From: Bradyrhizobium sp. CCGUVB4N
Lineage (GTDB): Bacteria > Pseudomonadota > Alphaproteobacteria > Rhizobiales > Xanthobacteraceae
DNA: 64,000 bases
Assembly: GCF_024199945.1 (NCBI RefSeq)
Contig: NZ_JANADP010000001.1
Coordinates: forward strand, 9,133,001-9,197,000
Direction of reading: 5' to 3'
Both the position numbers and the translations under genes were made by a program. Shown here piece after piece: positions 54,417 through 61,860 of this stretch; the stretch's first letter is position 1, and each line of letters opens with the position of its first letter. The notes beneath the pieces are model-generated. The model ran no database searches and was not told the origin of the DNA. It saw only the letters and a list, made by a program, of their open reading frames with translations.

Positions 54417-55334
54417 ATGGCCGGCTATCCGATGCGTGTTTTCGATCGTCTGGTCTCCTGCCTCGTTCTATTCCTTGCCATCGCAGCCGTCCCGGTGCCT
54501 GCCGCACGCGCTGCCGAAACCTGCCCGTTCATCAGCGCGCAGGAGCTCGCCGCCGCGATGCCGGCGCTCAAATGGTCTCTGATTTCAAATCAGGACGGCC
54601 GCGGCTGCATCTACCAGGCGGGGCGCGGCGACACGATGATGCTGACCGTATTCAGCAATCCCGACAAGGACCGCGCCAACGAATTGTACGCGACCTTCGT
54701 CAAGACGCTTGGCGAGCGCATGCCGCTGAACGCCGTGTCCGGGATCGGTGAAGAAGGCCAGGGCGGAGCCAGCGCTGCCGACGCGCAGCGCCAGGAGGCC
54801 TCGGTCGTCGCCTTGTCCGGCGACTACATTCTGCAGATCAGCGTCTATCCGATCGGCCGGCGTGCCGACAACACGCTGCTCGGACCGATCACCGCAGCCG
54901 CGCGCGTTGCCATCGGCAATGCGGGCAAGACCAGCGAGCGGTTCGGCAATTGCGAATGGCTCACGGCCGCGGATGCCGACGGCTTTCTCGACAAGAGCAC
55001 GCTGACGGTCCAGCGGACCGGCGCGGGCAGCTGCATGATGTTCGATCGCGAGGCCAACACCATGACCGTCGCGGTGATTGCGATCTCGCGCGACACGGTC
55101 ATCAGCATGATGAAACGCGCAGGTCCCTGCAAACACGTGGCGATACCCGAGCTCGGCAGTGAAGCGTTCGGCGAGTATTCGTGCACCAAGGGCAACGGCA
55201 ACGCCGTCAACATCTTTGTCTGGAAGAACGGCAGGCAGGCTTCGGTCCTGTTCGCGCCGGTCAAGCCGCATCCGGAGTCCGGCTCGGTCGAGCGCCTGAA
55301 AGCGGTTGCCGGGCGGGTCTACGGAAAACTGTAA
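54417..55334 (+). CDS. Exported protein with two cysteine-paired repeats, function unknown
   Basis: A 305-residue protein with a signal peptide (RVFDRLVSCLVLFLAIAAVP, cut after PAARA). Mature residues include six Cys that fall in pairs, and the two halves look related: CPFISAQELAAAMPAL to DGRGCIYQ in the first and CEWLTAADADGFLDKSTL to AGSCMMFD in the second, followed by CKHVAIPELGSEAFGEYSC. Periplasmic, probably disulfide-bonded. I do not recognise a family with known function. A longer frame begins inside the tRNA and is rejected; the ATG at 54417 or the one five codons later is the start. Confidence 0.8.
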   Translation: MAGYPMRVFDRLVSCLVLFLAIAAVPVPAARAAETCPFISAQELAAAMPALKWSLISNQDGRGCIYQAGRGDTMMLTVFSNPDKDRANELYATFVKTLGERMPLNAVSGIGEEGQGGASAADAQRQEASVVALSGDYILQISVYPIGRRADNTLLGPITAAARVAIGNAGKTSERFGNCEWLTAADADGFLDKSTLTVQRTGAGSCMMFDREANTMTVAVIAISRDTVISMMKRAGPCKHVAIPELGSEAFGEYSCTKGNGNAVNIFVWKNGRQASVLFAPVKPHPESGSVERLKAVAGRVYGKL

Positions 55335-55500
55335 CGACGCCGCTGGGGCGCTCTTGAGCGGTAAAGCGTCCGCTTCGCAAGGCGCCCGCGATTGCAGTAT
55401 AGGCGACCACCGTCAGGTCGGACGGGCTGAATACGTCAATCACCGTCGAACCTCCGGCCTGAATGGCCGCCTGCCGCATTTTTGTTTCCGGATATTTCTA

Positions 55501-55526
55501 GTTGCTCAACGGCAACATTGAGCAAC
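55501..55526. promoter_or_regulatory. Nine-pair inverted repeat in the intergenic region
   Basis: GTTGCTCAA-N8-TTGAGCAAC. The loop itself contains GGCAAC, so GTTGC can pair with either of two GCAAC copies, which allows two alternative foldings. It is about 160 bases upstream of the Ser/Thr-rich gene, with GGATATTTCTAG just before it. The rest of 55335-55686 contains nothing else that I can support. Confidence 0.5.
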
Positions 55527-55686
55527 CGGCGGATCGCGGCTCCAACGGCTCCGCGCCAGCTCCCGTGCCTACCACCGCCCGACCGGGCAAATCCAACCGC
55601 CAAGGTGAACTCAGGACTGCGAACACAGGACTGGATGTGACTTCGGCGATATCGGCCCAAGTCCACCAAAAGCACGGAAAGCAACC

Positions 55687-56355
55687 ATGACCTCGATTTC
55701 GGCGCTCTCCACCCATCACCACCAGCACACGTCACCATTGCAGCGGCTGCAGGACGAGCTGCAATCGGAAGTCAGTTCCGGCACGATCAGTGCGTCCGAT
55801 CAGTCGGCGCTGTCCTCCGCGCTCAGCGATATCGACTCCTCGCTGCAATCGGACGGGACAGGCGATCAATCCAGCGACAGCGGCCCCGGCGGAATCAAAT
55901 CGAAGATCGATGATCTGATCCAGCAGGAAGTGTCGTCCGGCAAGCTCACCGACCAGCAGGCCACCGAGCTGCAAGGCATCTTCAAATCTGCGTTCTCGCA
56001 TGGACCGGGCGGAGCAGGCGGACCGCCCCCTGGCCCGCCGCCGGTCGGCGGCACCGACAGCGCGTCCAGCGGCAGTTCGGTGGTCGACCTGCTGCAGCAA
56101 TTCGTTCAGGCGCTGAAGAGCTCGCTGACGGATTCGAGCTCGTCCAGCACGACGGACTCGACCACCAGTTCGACGTCGACCAGCAGCACAGACAGCTCCT
56201 CCAGCGGCAATTCGACGACGGAGGTGCTCGAAAAATTCCTGGAGACGCTGAAGGCCTCGCTTGCGGATTCGACCTACAGCGGCACGGGATCGAACGGCAC
56301 GTCCAATCCCTCCGACCCCGCGCTGTCCGGCGTCCTGCTCAACGACCGGATCTGA
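55687..56355 (+). CDS. Ser/Thr-rich protein with degenerate EF-hand-like repeats
   Basis: A 222-residue acidic protein without signal peptide or membrane helix. The N-terminal half has two related helix-loop-helix units: LQDELQSEVSSGTISASDQ followed by SALSSALSDI, and IDDLIQQEVSSGKLTDQQ followed by ATELQGIF. The loops keep the G-x-(I/L)-(S/T) turn of EF-hands but lack most calcium ligands. A Gly/Pro stretch (PGGAGGPPPGPPPVGG) and a Ser/Thr-rich tract (residues 150-177) link to a final helix TEVLEKFLETLKASLADS, itself similar to VVDLLQQFVQALKSSLTDS. The layout suggests a secreted or surface protein, but no secretion signal is recognised. GGAAAG precedes the ATG. Function unknown. Confidence 0.8.
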   Translation: MTSISALSTHHHQHTSPLQRLQDELQSEVSSGTISASDQSALSSALSDIDSSLQSDGTGDQSSDSGPGGIKSKIDDLIQQEVSSGKLTDQQATELQGIFKSAFSHGPGGAGGPPPGPPPVGGTDSASSGSSVVDLLQQFVQALKSSLTDSSSSSTTDSTTSSTSTSSTDSSSSGNSTTEVLEKFLETLKASLADSTYSGTGSNGTSNPSDPALSGVLLNDRI

Positions 56356-56381
56356 TAGCCGCGACGCAGCAGACGCCTAAT

Positions 56382-56416
56382 CCAGTCACCCTTCGGCTTC
56401 CCCAAGGGGTGACTGG
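56382..56416. terminator. Hairpin after the Ser/Thr-rich gene
   Basis: CCAGTCACCC and GGGTGACTGG form a ten-pair stem around TTCGGCTTCCCCAAG. It lies 26 bases past the stop codon. The T run is weak (CTGTTCTCTTCT further down). Probable terminator. Confidence 0.6.
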
Positions 56417-56438
56417 AAGGGTGGCTGTTCTCTTCTGT

Positions 56439-56458
56439 GTCCCGCGTCACGGCGGGAC
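56439..56458. other. Hairpin upstream of the GG-leader peptide gene
   Basis: GTCCCGC-GTCACG-GCGGGAC, a perfect seven-pair stem about 70 bases before the small peptide start. It could be a second terminator or lie in the leader of the peptide message. Confidence 0.4.
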
Positions 56459-56527
56459 GGGCCGGTCCGCGACATTCTCCTGGCATCGCGCGGAATAGTC
56501 CGCGCGATCTGAAATGAGGAGACTGTC

Positions 56528-56668
56528 ATGCAGAACATGGCTCGCGAATTGACGGAGACGGAGCTCGAGACGATCGCCGGTGGCGGCTTCTGGGGCAGCG
56601 TTGCCAATTTCTTCCGTGGCCTGTTCGGCGGTCCCGGCGACCTTCGCCGTCCGCTCGACCGCCCCTGA
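56528..56668 (+). CDS. Small peptide with double-glycine leader (bacteriocin-like precursor)
   Basis: A 46-codon frame with a strong AGGAG 7 bases before the ATG. The sequence begins MQNMARELTETELETIAGG, which has the double-glycine leader pattern (E-L-T-x-x-E-L-x-x-I-x-G-G) cut by C39 peptidase ABC exporters. The following 27 residues form a small core with GFWGSVANFFRGLFGG, an amphipathic aromatic and glycine-rich segment, and a Pro/Arg tail. No exporter, immunity or modification gene is next to it. The 97-residue protein gene on the opposite strand ends 51 bases away. The leader pattern and ribosome site together make a real gene likely; whether it is antimicrobial, a signal or a moonlighting peptide is open. 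Confidence 0.75.
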   Translation: MQNMARELTETELETIAGGGFWGSVANFFRGLFGGPGDLRRPLDRP

Positions 56669-56719
56669 TCCCAACTGCGATCCGGACGGGGGCCGTACGC
56701 GGCCCTCGTCCTCGCGGTC

Positions 56720-57013
56720 TCAGTGCCTGACATGCTCGAAGACCACGATCACGCCGGTCGGCTCGGGTTCGTGCGCCATCAAGCGCGTCAGATCAGCATC
56801 GCTCCAGTCGGCGAGGCTGACGACTTCGCCGGTCTCGCGATCCGCGCCGAGCGAGGGCGTCGGCTCGAGGACTTTCAATCCCATCTCGTCGACGAAGAAG
56901 GTGTGCTCCCCGAACATGCTGTTGAGCTGGGCCATGGCGGGGTGTTCGTCGGGCAGCACCTGCGCACCGAGCTGGTTGACGGTCTGCTTCACCTGTTCGG
57001 ATGTGAGCTTCAT
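56720..57013 (-). CDS. Small acidic conserved protein of unknown function
   Basis: A 97-residue cytoplasmic protein, MKLTSEQVKQTVNQLGAQVLP onward, with a FVDEMGLKVLEP segment in the middle and ADWSDADLTRLMAHEPEPTG near the end. A GGAG lies 7 bases before the ATG and the codon use matches neighbours, so the gene is credible. I recognise no domain. It converges with the GG-leader peptide gene, with 51 bases between stops, and could be functionally linked or merely adjacent. Confidence 0.7.
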   Translation of the reverse strand: MKLTSEQVKQTVNQLGAQVLPDEHPAMAQLNSMFGEHTFFVDEMGLKVLEPTPSLGADRETGEVVSLADWSDADLTRLMAHEPEPTGVIVVFEHVRH

Positions 57014-57236
57014 GAGCTGCTCCGTTCTGTCATTCGAGTTTCATGCGAGTTTCATGACTTGAACCAGGGTTTAGCCGAAGCGCGTGTTCCCTGCGCCTGT
57101 GTTCGCCTGGCTCAATCTCCCGAACGGGTGCTGCGCACAAATGTTCCGGCGAAATGAATTTCGTGATCGCGTGTTGCAGACGCCGCGCGGACGGCACGAG
57201 ATCGCCACACGATGTCCACGATCTCTTCGATGAGCG

Positions 57237-57926
57237 CTAATGCTCGCTGCGGTTCTCACCGACGGAGAGCGCGCAGATCCGTGACAGATAGGTGTAGGGC
57301 AGACCGGTCTCCTCGGCCCAGGCATTGAACTGCGCCTGCACCTTGGCGAGATCGCCCTTCGACTTGACCTCTTCGGCGATGTCCAGGCCGGCATCGCGCA
57401 GGCAGGCGACGACGTCCTTCGAGGTGACGAACCCGTCCCAACCGACGAAGCGCAGCAGCATCTGCCCGGTGTTGCCGCCGAGCCGGCTGCCGCGCTTGGT
57501 GAGGAGATCGAGCAGGCCGATCTCGTTGGACGGCGGCCACGTCGCCAAAAACTTGCCGAAGCTGCCGTGCTCTTTCGCGATCTCCTGCACGAAGGTGGCA
57601 TTGTCGCGCACCGACATGATCTTGGCGCCGTTGCGCACGATCCGCGCATCGCGCAGCAGCGCTTCCCAGTAATCTTCGGGCTGGAAGCTGAGCTTGGCCG
57701 GCTGGAAGCGCAGGAAGGCGTCTTCAAAGCCGTCCCATTTCGTGTCGATCACGCTCCAGGCAAAGCCCGCGCAAAACACACGCTTCGTCATCTCGGCAAG
57801 GATGCGATCATCGCCGAGTTTTGCCAGACCCTTGAGGTCGGGCTTCTCGGGCATCAGCCTGTCGAGCGCCTTGGGTCCGCCCTTGCGCTTCTCGGCGCGG
57901 GCACGAATGGTCTTGAAGGAGGTCAT
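57237..57926 (-). CDS. DNA-3-methyladenine glycosylase I family protein (Tag-like)
   Basis: A 229-residue base-excision-repair glycosylase of the helix-hairpin-helix Tag family. The characteristic opening KRVFCAGFAWSVIDTKWDGFEDAFLRFQP is near residue 48, and EDYWEALLRDARIVRNGAKIMSVRDNA near 83 forms the lesion-pocket helix. The segment GSRLGGNTGQMLLRFVGWDGF near 145 is the HhH region. The zinc ligands of E. coli Tag are not obvious, so this is a divergent member of the family. The start is the ATG reading MTSFKTIRARA; the 34 codons upstream are unsupported. No other repair gene is adjacent. Confidence 0.82.
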   Translation of the reverse strand: MTSFKTIRARAEKRKGGPKALDRLMPEKPDLKGLAKLGDDRILAEMTKRVFCAGFAWSVIDTKWDGFEDAFLRFQPAKLSFQPEDYWEALLRDARIVRNGAKIMSVRDNATFVQEIAKEHGSFGKFLATWPPSNEIGLLDLLTKRGSRLGGNTGQMLLRFVGWDGFVTSKDVVACLRDAGLDIAEEVKSKGDLAKVQAQFNAWAEETGLPYTYLSRICALSVGENRSEH

Positions 57927-58130
57927 GCGGACACCCGCGTTGAAAGCGCGCCACGACACCAGAATTCGACCATCCGGTCCAGCCCTGCGACGCTGCCGGC
58001 ACTTGCGCGCTCCCGCGCAGCACAGCATGCTTCGCTCGACCGATTGATGTGCGGCCGTTCTGGTCCGCTTCTTGCGTTATGACGTTTTGGAATTCCCAGA
58101 CATTTTCGCACCCTCTCCGACGGATTCCCG

Positions 58131-58958
58131 ATGCGCTGCCTGGTCGTGGCCGACCTGCATTACTCGTTGCCGCAGCTCGACTGGCTGGTCAGCGCTGCGC
58201 CGCAATTCGACCTTGTGATCTTTGCCGGCGATGCGCTCGACATCGGATCGATGGTGGATTTCCGCGCCCAGATCGTGGTGGTGAAGAAGTACCTCGCGCT
58301 GATCGCGGCGCAGACCAGGGTCATTCTCTGCTCCGGCAATCACGATCTCGACGAGCGCAATGCGGAGGGCGAGAAGATCTCGCGCTGGATCTCGGAGGTG
58401 CGGGAGCTCGGCATCGCCTGCGACGGCGACAATCTCAGCATCGGCGACACGCTGTTCACGGTGTGCCCGTGGTGGGACGGGCCGCTGGTCAAGCAGCGCA
58501 TCGCCGACCAGCTGCGCGATGCCGCGCTCGAGCGTCCGCAGCGGTGGATCTGGGCACATCACGCGCCGCCGGCGAATTCGCCGACGAGCTGGGGCGGCAA
58601 GCGGTTCTTCGGCGATGTCGAGCTGGTGCAGTGGATCATGCAGTATCAGCCGTCGATGGTGATCTCGGGCCATGTGCATCAATCCCCCTTTATCACGGAC
58701 GGCTCGTGGTTCGACCGGCTGGGCCAGACCTGGGTATTCAATGCGGGCCTGCAGCCCGGCCGGCCGCCGACGCACATCGTGCTCGACCTCGATGAGAACA
58801 AGGCGTTCTGGCTGGCGGCAGGCGAAGCACAGTGGATCGATCTTGCGGCGCCGCTGAAGCGGCCGGCGTCTGATATCGCCGAGCCGCCGGACTGGCTTAC
58901 ATCCTTGGATCGGATTGCCGATCCGAGCCTGGCGAGACCTCGAGCGGCGGCAGGTTGA
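58131..58958 (+). CDS. Metallophosphoesterase
   Basis: A 275-residue calcineurin-like phosphoesterase. The two-metal motifs are complete: DLHYS at residues 8-12, GDALD near 33, SGNHDLDERN near 69, WAHHAPP near 144 and ISGHVHQS near 179. The protein is cytoplasmic. The substrate is unknown; similar stand-alone proteins cleave cyclic nucleotides or phosphodiesters. The C-terminal 62 bases overlap the 3' end of the opposing cyclic-nucleotide-binding gene, so the last 20 residues are the least certain part. The gene begins with no close upstream neighbour on its strand. Confidence 0.92.
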   Translation: MRCLVVADLHYSLPQLDWLVSAAPQFDLVIFAGDALDIGSMVDFRAQIVVVKKYLALIAAQTRVILCSGNHDLDERNAEGEKISRWISEVRELGIACDGDNLSIGDTLFTVCPWWDGPLVKQRIADQLRDAALERPQRWIWAHHAPPANSPTSWGGKRFFGDVELVQWIMQYQPSMVISGHVHQSPFITDGSWFDRLGQTWVFNAGLQPGRPPTHIVLDLDENKAFWLAAGEAQWIDLAAPLKRPASDIAEPPDWLTSLDRIADPSLARPRAAAG

Positions 58959-59382
58959 TCATGCTCTGCAGCACCTCGCCGACCATGGCGAGATGCGTGC
59001 CGTGACCGGCATATTGCCGCTTGAGATCGGCGAGATAGGTGTTGGCGGCATTGAGCCGCTGCGCCAGCATGCGCGCGATCAGCAGCGCGACCTCCGGCTC
59101 CCGCTTCAGGAGCGAGGCAGCATCGGCGAATTCGTAGACGACCGTGTCGGAGCAGGCCCGCACCGTCGCGGTGTGCGGCAGCCCAAGCAACACGGACATC
59201 TCGCCCAGCACCGCGCCGGGCTCGGCGATGGTGGCGACCACCATCTCGCCCTTGAGCACCTCGAGCTTGCCGCTCATCAGCACATAGAGATGGCCGGAGG
59301 CGCCGCCTTCGGTCACCAGATCCGTGCCGGCCGCAATCTGACGCTCAGTTCCACCGGTGCAATAGTCCAGAACCGCACGCAT
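58897..59382 (-). CDS. Cyclic nucleotide-binding domain protein without DNA-binding domain
   Basis: A 161-residue protein formed almost wholly of a cNMP-binding (Crp-type) domain: AAGTDLVTEGGASGHLYVLMSGKLEVLKG near residues 16-46, then EPGAVLGEMSVLLGLPHTATVRACSDTVVYEF near 54-85, which matches the phosphate-binding cassette in GEMSxLxxxxRTATV form. A C-terminal helix follows, with no helix-turn-helix. It may act as a regulatory subunit or as an inhibitor. The start reads MRAVLDYCTGG with GGGAG 9 bases upstream. Its 3' end overlaps the convergent metallophosphoesterase gene by 62 bases; a phosphoesterase beside a cyclic nucleotide binder is suggestive. Confidence 0.87.
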   Translation of the reverse strand: MRAVLDYCTGGTERQIAAGTDLVTEGGASGHLYVLMSGKLEVLKGEMVVATIAEPGAVLGEMSVLLGLPHTATVRACSDTVVYEFADAASLLKREPEVALLIARMLAQRLNAANTYLADLKRQYAGHGTHLAMVGEVLQSMINLPPLEVSPGSDRQSDPRM

Positions 59383-59479
59383 CGCCGTAAGCTCCCGTCC
59401 TGGGAGGCAGTAGAGCACGATCCGCGGCGGGATGCAGCGGTTTTTGAGCGGGCCGCACGGCCGCTTTCGGCAAGTCTGG

Positions 59480-60010
59480 TCAGCGCGACAGCCGTTTTGC
59501 GAGATGAATCGACTGCCAGTCGCCAAGGCCGGTATCCGCAAACCCCGCCTTCTTCGCAAGGCCGCGCATCTCGGCATTGGCTCGTGCGGTCTCGGCCGCG
59601 ATCATCTCGTGACCGAGATCGCTCGCGCGTCGCTCCATCGCGGCCATCATCTGCAGGCCGACGCCCTTGCGCTGAAAGACATCGGCAACGGAGATGGCGA
59701 AATCGCCGTGCCGAGCGACCGCGTCATAGGCGTATCGGGTTTCTCCGATGATCGTGCTCTGCCCTTCATCCAGCCTGAGCTCCGCAAGCAAGGTGAAATA
59801 ATCGGGATGGCTGACCTTGGCGACGCATTCGGCCGCGACGACGGCCAGGTCCGCCCGCGCGCCCATAAAGCGTTTGTTGCGCGTCGTCGCGGACAGGCCG
59901 GTGAAATAGAGCGAGAGGCTCTCCACGTCGGCGGCATCGGCAGCCCTGATCCGGACTGCGCGGTTCGTTTCGGTCTCGTCAACGACAGCATCCAGAGACA
60001 ATCGTGACAT
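59480..60010 (-). CDS. GNAT family N-acetyltransferase
   Basis: A 176-residue acetyltransferase. After a short head, AVRIRAADAADVESLSLYFTGLSATTRNKRFMG opens the GNAT fold. The acetyl-CoA motif A is FAISVADVFQRKGVGLQMMAAMERRA near residue 105, with the Q/RxxGxG/A core (QRKGVG), and GHEMIAAETARANAEMRGLAKKAGF near 131 is motif B. The substrate is unknown. The start reads MSRLSLDAVV; twelve upstream codons are unsupported. It sits upstream of the cyclic-nucleotide-binding gene on the same strand, 97 bases apart. Confidence 0.87.
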   Translation of the reverse strand: MSRLSLDAVVDETETNRAVRIRAADAADVESLSLYFTGLSATTRNKRFMGARADLAVVAAECVAKVSHPDYFTLLAELRLDEGQSTIIGETRYAYDAVARHGDFAISVADVFQRKGVGLQMMAAMERRASDLGHEMIAAETARANAEMRGLAKKAGFADTGLGDWQSIHLAKRLSR

Positions 60011-60148
60011 GCGCGAAGCCCTCGGCAGGTTGCGTGGACCGCACACCTAGCCGAGGTCGCGTATTTGCCGCTTGGACAGAGCTGCCAATCTTGCGGTCAG
60101 AAACGAACAGCGCGTTGTCCTCGGCCGGACATCACACAGGGTTTGCAC

Positions 60149-61675
60149 TCATGCCGCTTCGCGCGTGCCGACACGCCGCTCCGGCCGTGCGGCCGTCATC
60201 GACTGTTCCTCGGCGTCCTGCGGAGCGCCCCAGAATTCGCGCACTGTGGGCCCCCATCTCAGCCGTCGCGCACGCAAGAATTCGAGGATCTCGTGCGGCC
60301 AGACCCTGCGGCCCATCTGCGTGTACCAACGCATGGCGTGTCGCAGGCCCTCGTCGCGCTGGAACAGCACGCGCCAGATCGCCTTGGGGCGACACTGCAG
60401 CACCATCTCGGTAAACTTGAACCAGACCAGCACGCGCCACGGCGCCATGTAGCGCGTGGCCAACACTTGATGCTTGTAATCCCAGCGGCGGCGATCCGGC
60501 TGGATCACGCGGCGGTCGGCGGCGAGCCGGAAGTATGGCGTCCAGCGATGCGGCGTGACGTAGAGCAGTTGTACCTGATCGGGATCGTAGGCGAGCAGCT
60601 GCTTCAAGCCACGCCAGTGATCCCGATCGGTCTCTTCCTCGAACCCGACCACCCAGGTCGCCATCGACAAGATGCCATGCTGCCGCAAGAGGCGAATGGC
60701 CTCGCGATCGGTTGCGGTGGTTGCCCCCTTGCGGATCAGCTCCAGCGTCTTCTCATCGGTGTTCTCCAGTCCGAGCAGGAAGCGCTGCCAACCTGCCTTC
60801 TTGTAGAGGTGCAGGATGTCGGCATCGCGCACGATGTCGTCGGCCCGGGTCGAGCCCACCAGGATGAGATCGACATTCTCGGCGATCAGCGCTTCGAGGA
60901 AGGCCCGCCACGCCTTCTTGGACACAGTCGGATTTTCGTCCGCGAAGTTGATGACCTTCACACCGTGCTCGCGATACAGGCGCGCCAGCTCTTTGGCGAA
61001 ACGGACGGGATCCCGATGACGCCAACGCGTCCAGAAGCCGCGCTGGCCGCAATAATTGCACAGATGCGGGCAACCGCGCGAGAACTGCACGACCACGGCA
61101 CGCAGGCCACCCCAATAGCTGTACCGCGCGTGATCGATGAGCTCCCAACCGATCCGATAGGCATCGAGATCCGCGATGACCGGCGCAGGCTGCGTCGCAC
61201 GGGGGCCTGCGACGTCGCGGAGCGCGATGCCGGCAACGCCGCTGAGATCGTGGCCATATTCCAGCGCGCGTATCAGGCGCCGCGCGGTCTCCTCGCCTTC
61301 ACCACGAACGATGGCGCTGACATAGGGCTCGTCGCGCAGGATGTCGCGCCAATGATAGGTCGGGAAGACGCCGCCATAGACGATCAGCACGCCCGGCATG
61401 GCTTTCACCAGCGCCTGCGCGATCTCCGTAATCACGGGATGTCCGGAGGTCGAGCCGGAATGACCGAACAACACGGCGTCCGGCGCGAAGCGGCTCGCTT
61501 CGCTGATGATATCCGCGACCGGCATCGGGCCGAACTCGGCATCGATCAGCCTTACGGCGTGACCGTCGTCGATCAGCGGGCCGCCGATCGCGAGCAGGCC
61601 GAGCGGCGGCAGATGATCGTCCGGAATACGGCTTCCGATCGAGGGATGAGGCACGTTGACGAGAAGAACACGCAT
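60149..61675 (-). CDS. Cobalamin-binding radical SAM protein, BchE-type anaerobic cyclase family
   Basis: A 508-residue enzyme with an N-terminal B12-binding domain (LLVNVPHPSIGSRIPDDHL onward, and GHSGSTSGHP near residue 71) and a radical SAM domain with the cluster motif CPHLCNYC (CxxxCxxC) near 202, flanked by QFSRGC and GQRGFWTRWRHRDP. The far C-terminal motif EFWGAPQDAEEQS is also one I associate with BchE, the oxygen-independent Mg-protoporphyrin monomethyl ester cyclase of bacteriochlorophyll synthesis. No other photosynthesis gene occurs in this window. A GGGAGCGAAAG precedes the ATG. Either this strain has a photosynthesis cluster elsewhere, or the protein is a paralogue acting on another tetrapyrrole. 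Confidence 0.78.
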   Translation of the reverse strand: MRVLLVNVPHPSIGSRIPDDHLPPLGLLAIGGPLIDDGHAVRLIDAEFGPMPVADIISEASRFAPDAVLFGHSGSTSGHPVITEIAQALVKAMPGVLIVYGGVFPTYHWRDILRDEPYVSAIVRGEGEETARRLIRALEYGHDLSGVAGIALRDVAGPRATQPAPVIADLDAYRIGWELIDHARYSYWGGLRAVVVQFSRGCPHLCNYCGQRGFWTRWRHRDPVRFAKELARLYREHGVKVINFADENPTVSKKAWRAFLEALIAENVDLILVGSTRADDIVRDADILHLYKKAGWQRFLLGLENTDEKTLELIRKGATTATDREAIRLLRQHGILSMATWVVGFEEETDRDHWRGLKQLLAYDPDQVQLLYVTPHRWTPYFRLAADRRVIQPDRRRWDYKHQVLATRYMAPWRVLVWFKFTEMVLQCRPKAIWRVLFQRDEGLRHAMRWYTQMGRRVWPHEILEFLRARRLRWGPTVREFWGAPQDAEEQSMTAARPERRVGTREAA

Positions 61676-61803
61676 GGACTTTCGCTCCCGCTTTGGTTGG
61701 CGTGATCGTCCGTCCCGCTCCTATGAAGAAGCCCAATCCCCCGACTGAACCCGAAGACATCGTACTTGGCTGCTGCGGAGACTCTTGCTCTGCTCCGCTT
61801 TTT

Positions 61804-61852
61804 TGACGCGTTTTCTTCACGCGAACCGGTATCCACTTCGCTCGAAAACGCT
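61804..61852. repeat. 49-bp repeat, family F copy 2
   Basis: TGACGCGTTTTCTTCACGCG, GAACCGGTATCCACTTCGCT and GAAAACGCT in order. It differs from copy 1 at 30872 in three bases over 49 and has the same orientation. It lies between the uppS stop (61861) and the BchE-type gene start. Confidence 0.9.
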
Positions 61853-61860
61853 TTGCAGCA

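Noticed and set aside
55502..55690. 62-codon frame just upstream of the Ser/Thr-rich gene with an ATGA-type overlap
   Set aside because: It starts with a TTG inside the inverted repeat, lacks a ribosome site and has no recognisable composition.
55400..55690. Type III secretion box upstream of the Ser/Thr-rich gene
   Set aside because: The low-complexity protein invited the idea, but no sequence resembling the tts box is present.
54334..55700. Possible genomic island inserted at tRNA-Arg
   Set aside because: No integrase, no direct repeat of the tRNA 3' end, and codon use does not change across the site.
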